From: a bacterium BMS3Bbin02
GTDB lineage: Bacteria; Actinomycetota; Acidimicrobiia; Spongiisociales; UBA5794
Assembly (NCBI GenBank): GCA_002898115.1
Contig: BDTL01000105.1
Location: 1-9,610, forward strand
Direction of reading: 5' to 3'
Length of the DNA: 9,610 nt
Part shown: positions 6,290 to 9,610 of the stretch, one piece after another
How the letters are laid out: every line of letters begins with the position of its first letter
How positions within the stretch are numbered: the stretch's first letter is position 1
The notes under the pieces: model-generated
What the model was told of the DNA's origin: nothing
The model's database searches: none
What the model saw: only the letters and a program-made list of their open reading frames with translations
Translations under genes and position numbers: made by a program

Positions 6290-6300
6290 GCTGATCTGTG

Positions 6301-6492
6301 TTATCGACTCAGAATCTCGTCCAGTTCCTCGTCGAAGAGGACGTTTCCGAAATGAGCGCGGAGGTTGTGGATGAGTCGGGCGGCGTGTTTGTCGCCGTGC
6401 CCGCTCGCAAAGAATTGTTCAAGCGTCATCCCGCGTTTGTCGGCTGCTTCCTGCATGACCCCGACAATCTCAGCGTGGGTGATGATGGCCAT
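6301..6492 (-). CDS. Hypothetical 63-residue protein
   Basis: I do not recognise a family. The protein is small, mixed-charge and probably helical, with no signal peptide or membrane segment: MAIITHAEIVGVMQEAADKR at the start, KHAARLIHNLRAHFG in the middle and an acidic FDEELDEILSR end. Codons favour G or C at the third position, like the neighbours, which supports real coding. ATG 6492 is the only good start, because an in-frame TGA lies two codons upstream (6499-6501). The Shine-Dalgarno is weak (GAAAGTGA, about 6 nt away). It sits 107 nt downstream of vapC on the same strand, so it may be transcribed alone or by read-through. The small size leaves some doubt. Confidence 0.6.
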   Translation of the reverse strand: MAIITHAEIVGVMQEAADKRGMTLEQFFASGHGDKHAARLIHNLRAHFGNVLFDEELDEILSR

Positions 6493-6565
6493 GGATGTTC
6501 ACTTTCTGTCCTCGTCCCGAAAGTAACAGAGGCGTCCGACAGAATCGAAGTCTTCCCAGAGGGCC

Positions 6566-6598
6566 GTCGCGGTCGATGGGGCGTACAGGCGCCGCGAC
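6566..6598 (-). terminator. Inverted repeat directly after vapC
   Basis: GTCGCGG (6566-6572) and CCGCGAC (6592-6598) are a perfect 7-bp inverted repeat with a 19-nt loop, beginning 1 nt after the vapC stop. It lacks a T-run. The position suggests a terminator or an mRNA end stabiliser. Confidence 0.4.
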
Positions 6599-6599
6599 C

Positions 6600-6959
6600 C
6601 TATGGTCGATATGCGATGCGGAGATCCTGGGCGAGGGCAGCGAGTGATCGGTCCTTGGTCCAGAGCCGACACCGACCGATGAGGGAAGTAGCGAGAAGGT
6701 GAGTATCCACCCAGCCGATTCCGCGTCCTGCGATGTTGTTCATCTCTACGAAATGCAGAGCCTCCTCGTGGGTCACTTCCTCAACACTCTCCAGGTGTTG
6801 AAGGCCGCGTCTGGCTATCTCGCTGAGACCGCCTAGAACCAACTCCCCGACAACGAACGGATGAGTCACGACGAGGTCATCCTCAAGCAGTGACCGCAAG
6901 CCCGCATGAGAGCGCCGCAGGTGGTCGACCCAAACTGATGCGTCGACGAGGACCTTCAT
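6600..6959 (-). CDS. vapC: VapC-type PIN-domain ribonuclease toxin
   Basis: A 119-residue PIN-domain protein, in the usual size range for the family (about 120-140). The acidic metal-binding residues are visible: Asp6 (VLVDASVWVDHLR), Glu39 (VVGELVLGG), Asp85 (GWVDTHLLA) and Asp103 (WTKDRSL). So an intact Mg-dependent active site is expected, cutting RNA (tRNA or rRNA in characterised relatives). The ATG overlaps the stop of the antitoxin gene by 4 nt (ATGA) and has no Shine-Dalgarno of its own, so translation should depend on the antitoxin gene upstream. Its cellular target cannot be predicted from sequence. Confidence 0.93.
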   Translation of the reverse strand: MKVLVDASVWVDHLRRSHAGLRSLLEDDLVVTHPFVVGELVLGGLSEIARRGLQHLESVEEVTHEEALHFVEMNNIAGRGIGWVDTHLLATSLIGRCRLWTKDRSLAALAQDLRIAYRP

Positions 6960-7147
6960 GACGTGCGGCGGCGTGGAACGCGTGCAATCTCCGGCTGACT
7001 TCCACCCAGGTCGGCCAGCCGCAGCGCGTTCTCTCGGCGTATCAGCGCCTCGAGGCCCATGCGGACGAGGGCTGTCTTCTCCGTGACCCGCGTAAGCCTG
7101 GCGGCCTCCGCCAGAAGGTTGTCATCGATGTTGAGCGTCGTCTTCAT
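6956..7147 (-). CDS. vapB: VapB-type ribbon-helix-helix antitoxin
   Basis: A 63-residue partner of the PIN toxin. The N-terminus MKTTLNIDDNLLAEAARLT, followed by VTEKTALVRMGLEALIRRE, is the typical VapB ribbon-helix-helix DNA-binding fold (about 1-42). The C-terminal part (about 43-63, LADLGGSQPEIARVPRRR) would wrap and block the toxin. It lies first in the operon and is expected to repress it together with VapC. The ATG at 7147 has no Shine-Dalgarno; the upstream DNA is AT-rich, so a leaderless message is possible. Confidence 0.92.
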   Translation of the reverse strand: MKTTLNIDDNLLAEAARLTRVTEKTALVRMGLEALIRRENALRLADLGGSQPEIARVPRRRTS

Positions 7148-7176
7148 ATGTGTAAGTATGTATGGTTTGTATGTAC
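7148..7176 (-). promoter_or_regulatory. vapBC promoter/operator region with repeats
   Basis: This short AT-rich patch directly before vapB contrasts with the GC-rich surroundings. GTATGTA occurs twice (7156-7162 and 7169-7175), 13 bp apart, and a related ATGTGTA lies at 7148-7154. Evenly spaced repeats over the start of an autoregulated toxin-antitoxin operon are what a ribbon-helix-helix repressor would bind. The exact -10 and -35 are not clear. Confidence 0.5.
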
Positions 7177-7467
7177 CCTGTCAAGCGGATATCTGGAATC
7201 TGAACGTTCATAGGTACCCTGCGCCTCGTGCCCTGTGATGTCTTCTTTGTGTCCTCCCCCCGAAGGTATCAAGGGGGTGTGACGGGAATCGATGACATGG
7301 ACAATGAGCACGTCGCGGTGTGGAATCCGACCCGCAGCCGGTTCGACGGCTATGGGTTATGCACGAACGAAACACGTGCGACCACCATCCAGTGCGGTTG
7401 ATCACAAAATGGCTTTCAGCATTTAGCGATCGCTTAAAGGCTCTGTCCCGCGTGCTTCGTTGAGCCT

Positions 7468-7491
7468 CGTAACGTTCACCGGCTAGTTACG
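7468..7491 (-). terminator. Possible terminator hairpin of the sugar module
   Basis: CGTAAC (7468-7473) and GTTACG (7486-7491) are a perfect 6-bp inverted repeat with a 12-nt loop, about 60 nt beyond the isomerase stop. No T-run follows, and the stem is short. Confidence 0.3.
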
Positions 7492-7552
7492 CAGCGTGTC
7501 CTTCTCCGTACCGTCGAGCAGTCCAACTGGCCGACCCTCTCCTGATAGAGCG

Positions 7553-8950
7553 CTAGATACCTACAGTTGCGATTGTGAGCAGGTTCGCCAGGGCGTGTAG
7601 CTCGTTCCTGACATCGCCGTAGACGATTCCGAAATGATGCTCGAGGCCCTCGCCCATGACGGTCGACATCACCGCATCGACGGACCGATCGAAGCGGACG
7701 ACACCGGCAGTTCCGCTAAACGCCAGGGGTGCCCGAACCATGTCGCCACCTCCGATGACCATCCGATGTTGGCCGTTCGATTGGCTGACTCTTGCAATCG
7801 TGACGCGGCCCGGCTTCAACGGAAACTCGCTGAGCAACGGCATCTTGCGATTCGAGTGGATCGTGGCGTGTGGGACCGATTCCGGATCCGCCATTTCGAA
7901 CGGGGCGAGACCGCAGTGCCAGAGGACACCGGTGTTCGTATCCCGGTCGAGATGTACGAGGTCGGCAACGAATGCGGCTGATTCGGCCAACCAGCCGAGG
8001 ATGAGTCCGGTGATATTGCCGTACACGTCGGCCTCGCACGTCCCGGGTGTGCCGTCTTCGTTGAGGAGCGCCATTGGGGTACAGGCCGCACCGCCGAACT
8101 CTGTGAACGTCTCCGGCCAACACCTCGTCGCGACACCCGCCCAGCCGCGATCCCGAATGAGTGAGCGAAGGCCCACGTTGAGTCGGAGGCTCTGAGCCAG
8201 CGATTCCTGGTCAACCTCTCCCGTACCGTCAAGGAACGCACCCGCTCGATCTAGTGCCTCGGCTACGTCGGCGGAGCCCGCCGCACCCGCTCGGTCAAAG
8301 AGTTCCGGGAGTGGAACCTCGTCGACGGTGACGCCCAGGACGGCCGTCAACACAGCGGCCTCGTAGCCACACGGTTCGAAGCCGTCTGGACGTTCGCCGA
8401 CACGGCCGATCGTGATCGATCGGAGGCGGTCGCGCACTGTTGCGGCCGCCTGCATCGCCGATGGTGGGATCTGTGCCATATCCGAAGCGTTGTCGCCCTG
8501 AGGGGCTGATGGGCGCGGACCGAGAAGGTTCCTAATCTCGATGGCCGCGGTGTTGTCGCTAGCCGGCCGGTACAGCCAGTGGTAGTCACGGCCCTTGTTC
8601 GTGAGGGCATACCCGGCAAGGTTGATGCCACAAAAGGAGTTGAGTCTGAGACGCCCGCCCGTCCGATCTTCGGGAAACGCCCACAGCACAACGGGACCCT
8701 GCACGTCGGCTGCCTGGACCGTAAGGGACGAATCCGCAAAGCTTGCTTGCAGAATGATGAGGGCGTCGATACTCTCGGCGACAAGGGTTTCGAGTGCAGC
8801 TGCCAGCGAGTCGGTATCCATGACGAGCGAAGATGAGCCCACGATCTCAAAACCAGCATCACGTAGCGTTTTTACCCCCTGTTCTGCGGTTGCCTGAGCG
8901 AAGGGCACATCGAAGGTGGGGCGCGCAATCGCAACGATGCCAAGTCTCAT
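7553..8950 (-). CDS. L-fucose-isomerase-like protein, candidate sulfoquinovose isomerase (SqvD-like)
   Basis: A 465-residue cytoplasmic protein of the short L-fucose/L-arabinose isomerase-like family, which interconverts aldoses and ketoses with a divalent metal. Seen: a Rossmann-like N-terminus (MRLGIVAIARPTFDVPFA), TRCWPETFTEFGGAACTP at 275-292, CEADVYGNITG at 305-315, DLVHLD at 330-335, LWHCGLAP at 343-350 and GLEHHFGIVYGD at 435-446. Glu306 and Asp330 are 24 apart, the same spacing as metal ligands Glu337 and Asp361 of E. coli FucI; His438 or His439 would be the third ligand. It is the second gene after a YihV-like kinase, with a 25-nt gap. SqvD sulfoquinovose isomerases belong to this family, so aldose sulfoquinovose to 6-deoxy-6-sulfofructose is my inferred reaction. 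Fucose or another deoxysugar remains possible. ATG 8950 gives the family's N-terminus; its Shine-Dalgarno is poor. Confidence 0.82.
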   Translation of the reverse strand: MRLGIVAIARPTFDVPFAQATAEQGVKTLRDAGFEIVGSSSLVMDTDSLAAALETLVAESIDALIILQASFADSSLTVQAADVQGPVVLWAFPEDRTGGRLRLNSFCGINLAGYALTNKGRDYHWLYRPASDNTAAIEIRNLLGPRPSAPQGDNASDMAQIPPSAMQAAATVRDRLRSITIGRVGERPDGFEPCGYEAAVLTAVLGVTVDEVPLPELFDRAGAAGSADVAEALDRAGAFLDGTGEVDQESLAQSLRLNVGLRSLIRDRGWAGVATRCWPETFTEFGGAACTPMALLNEDGTPGTCEADVYGNITGLILGWLAESAAFVADLVHLDRDTNTGVLWHCGLAPFEMADPESVPHATIHSNRKMPLLSEFPLKPGRVTIARVSQSNGQHRMVIGGGDMVRAPLAFSGTAGVVRFDRSVDAVMSTVMGEGLEHHFGIVYGDVRNELHALANLLTIATVGI

Positions 8951-8975
8951 CGAATGGTTCTCGTGTTGGCTGAGG

Positions 8976-9610
8976 TCACTGAGTCTCCTGGTGTGTGTTC
9001 AGAAAGGTTTCGATCGCATCACGTGTCGGGATGTCGTCGCGCATGCCGCTCCCCATGCATTTCAGTGCTGCTGCGGCGGATGACCATTGAACAATGTCCA
9101 CGATCGCTCGGCTCTCAGCCACTCCAAGTGCGAACGCTCCATGAAACACGTCACCGGCACCAAGAGTATTGACTACTTCTATGTCGTAGCCCGGGAACGA
9201 CCGCACGACCTCGCGGTCCATCCAACGAAACCCCTCGCTTCCGAGAGTGACACCGACAAACGCATCCGTGGCAGTGCCAACCGTGCGCAGGGCACCGTCG
9301 ATGTCACTCCGCCGCGTAAGACGCAGGAGAGCCGGCTCGGAGAAGATCACGTGTGTGGCAGTCTTCACGATGTCATCGAACGGCCCAGCGCTGGTGAGAT
9401 CAAAATCGACGACGGATGGGACGCCGAGTGTCTGTGCCTCGCTGATTGCGGACCGCGCGCCCGCGGGCCACCGGAGATCGGTAAGGACGACGTGAGACCC
9501 GGCGAGATCCACTCCGGTGACCGTATCGGTTGTGTCGAGCAGGATTTCCGGTGTGTGGTTGACGATTGTTCGTTCTCCCTTCTCATCAACGAGCACCGCC
9601 GAAACCGGGG
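8976..9610 (-). CDS. PfkB-family sugar kinase, YihV-like (probable 6-deoxy-6-sulfofructose kinase), 5' end outside window
   Basis: The C-terminal two thirds of a ribokinase-fold kinase; the frame stays open to base 9610 and reads PVSAVLVDEKGERTIVNH there, so the GTG at 9596 is not the start. The PfkB signature is NTLGAGDVFHGAF, whose Asp (149th residue from that GTG) is the catalytic base. Beyond the signature, FSEPALLRLT, DLRWPAGA, VVDFD and AALKC line up with E. coli YihV as I remember it (FSEPGLARLT, DVRWHDGA, VLDGD, AALKC). Asn in TIVN and Arg in DLRW occupy the places of YihV Asn109 and Arg138, which I recall as sulfonate contacts. It should phosphorylate 6-deoxy-6-sulfofructose with ATP. 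It is followed by the isomerase gene on the same transcript. A generic fructose or ribose kinase is the alternative. Confidence 0.87.
   Translation of the reverse strand, partial: PVSAVLVDEKGERTIVNHTPEILLDTTDTVTGVDLAGSHVVLTDLRWPAGARSAISEAQTLGVPSVVDFDLTSAGPFDDIVKTATHVIFSEPALLRLTRRSDIDGALRTVGTATDAFVGVTLGSEGFRWMDREVVRSFPGYDIEVVNTLGAGDVFHGAFALGVAESRAIVDIVQWSSAAAALKCMGSGMRDDIPTRDAIETFLNTHQETQ

Larger units (their letters stand above)
7148..7552. other. Gene-free stretch between vapBC and the sugar module
   Basis: No credible gene on either strand; the only listed-length frame (minus, 7208-7405) has odd composition and no ribosome site. Visible structure: the vapBC upstream repeats; the perfect 10-bp palindrome TGAACGTTCA (7201-7210); CCCCC (7257-7261) facing GGGGG (7273-7277); the palindrome AGCGATCGCT (7425-7434); and an inverted repeat at 7468-7491. 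AACGTTCA recurs at 7471-7478. No tRNA, attachment site or insertion sequence end is seen. Confidence 0.5.

Noticed and set aside
6298..6702. Plus-strand open frame (134 residues) opposite the 63-residue gene and the end of vapC
   Set aside because: It overlaps the end of a certain gene (vapC) and has no recognisable domain. The minus strand reads better.
7208..7405. Minus-strand open frame (65 residues) in the stretch right of vapBC
   Set aside because: Rich in Arg, His, Cys and Ser, with no ribosome site and no family; looks like chance in non-coding DNA.
7425..7434. AGCGATCGCT palindrome, like a cyanobacterial HIP1 octamer
   Set aside because: A single occurrence in the window, and nothing else points to a cyanobacterium.

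Overview
The window looks like chromosomal DNA of an actinobacterium, probably from a Microthrix/Ilumatobacter-like (Acidimicrobiia) or related environmental lineage. The evidence is GC-rich codons, secreted lipoproteins with Thr/Ser-rich spacers behind the lipobox, an ECF sigma factor paired with an RskA-type anti-sigma factor, and GTG starts. This placement is an inference from style; no marker gene is present. I see no rRNA, tRNA, CRISPR array, insertion sequence or phage gene.

Layout. Positions 1-1377 (+) hold the end of a cystathionine beta-synthase gene that overlaps a complete cystathionine gamma-synthase/lyase gene; together they form a transsulfuration operon. Convergent to it, 1428-3176 (-) encodes a surface lipoprotein with a GH5-type glycosidase domain and a C-terminal discoidin-like (F5/8 type C) domain. 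A gene-free stretch of about 330 bp (3177-3506) separates this from a tight minus-strand operon. That operon runs, in transcription order, from a blue-copper (cupredoxin) lipoprotein (5215-4802) to an ECF sigma factor (4792-4241) to an RskA-like membrane anti-sigma factor (4244-3507). The first two genes are 9 nt apart and the last two overlap by 4 nt. Just upstream on the same strand lies a lipoprotein made of two copies of a beta-rich domain resembling DUF7282 (6143-5331). It is separated from the copper protein gene by a long perfect hairpin.

Further right on the minus strand are an unrecognised 63-residue protein (6492-6301), a VapBC toxin-antitoxin pair (7147-6600) with a repeat-rich AT-rich upstream region, a gene-free stretch of about 400 bp, and a two-gene sugar module cut by the window edge. 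The module consists of an L-fucose-isomerase-like protein (8950-7553) and, upstream of it, a PfkB kinase (8976 to beyond 9610). The kinase closely resembles E. coli YihV, the 6-deoxy-6-sulfofructose kinase. Isomerase plus kinase would be the first two steps of a sulfo-EMP2-like route for sulfoquinovose (plant and cyanobacterial sulfolipid sugar). This is the most specific metabolic prediction in the window.

The least described part is the envelope module at 3507-6143. A sigma/anti-sigma switch is encoded in one operon with a copper protein and sits beside a two-domain lipoprotein. My inference is that the sigma factor controls, or senses through, these surface proteins.
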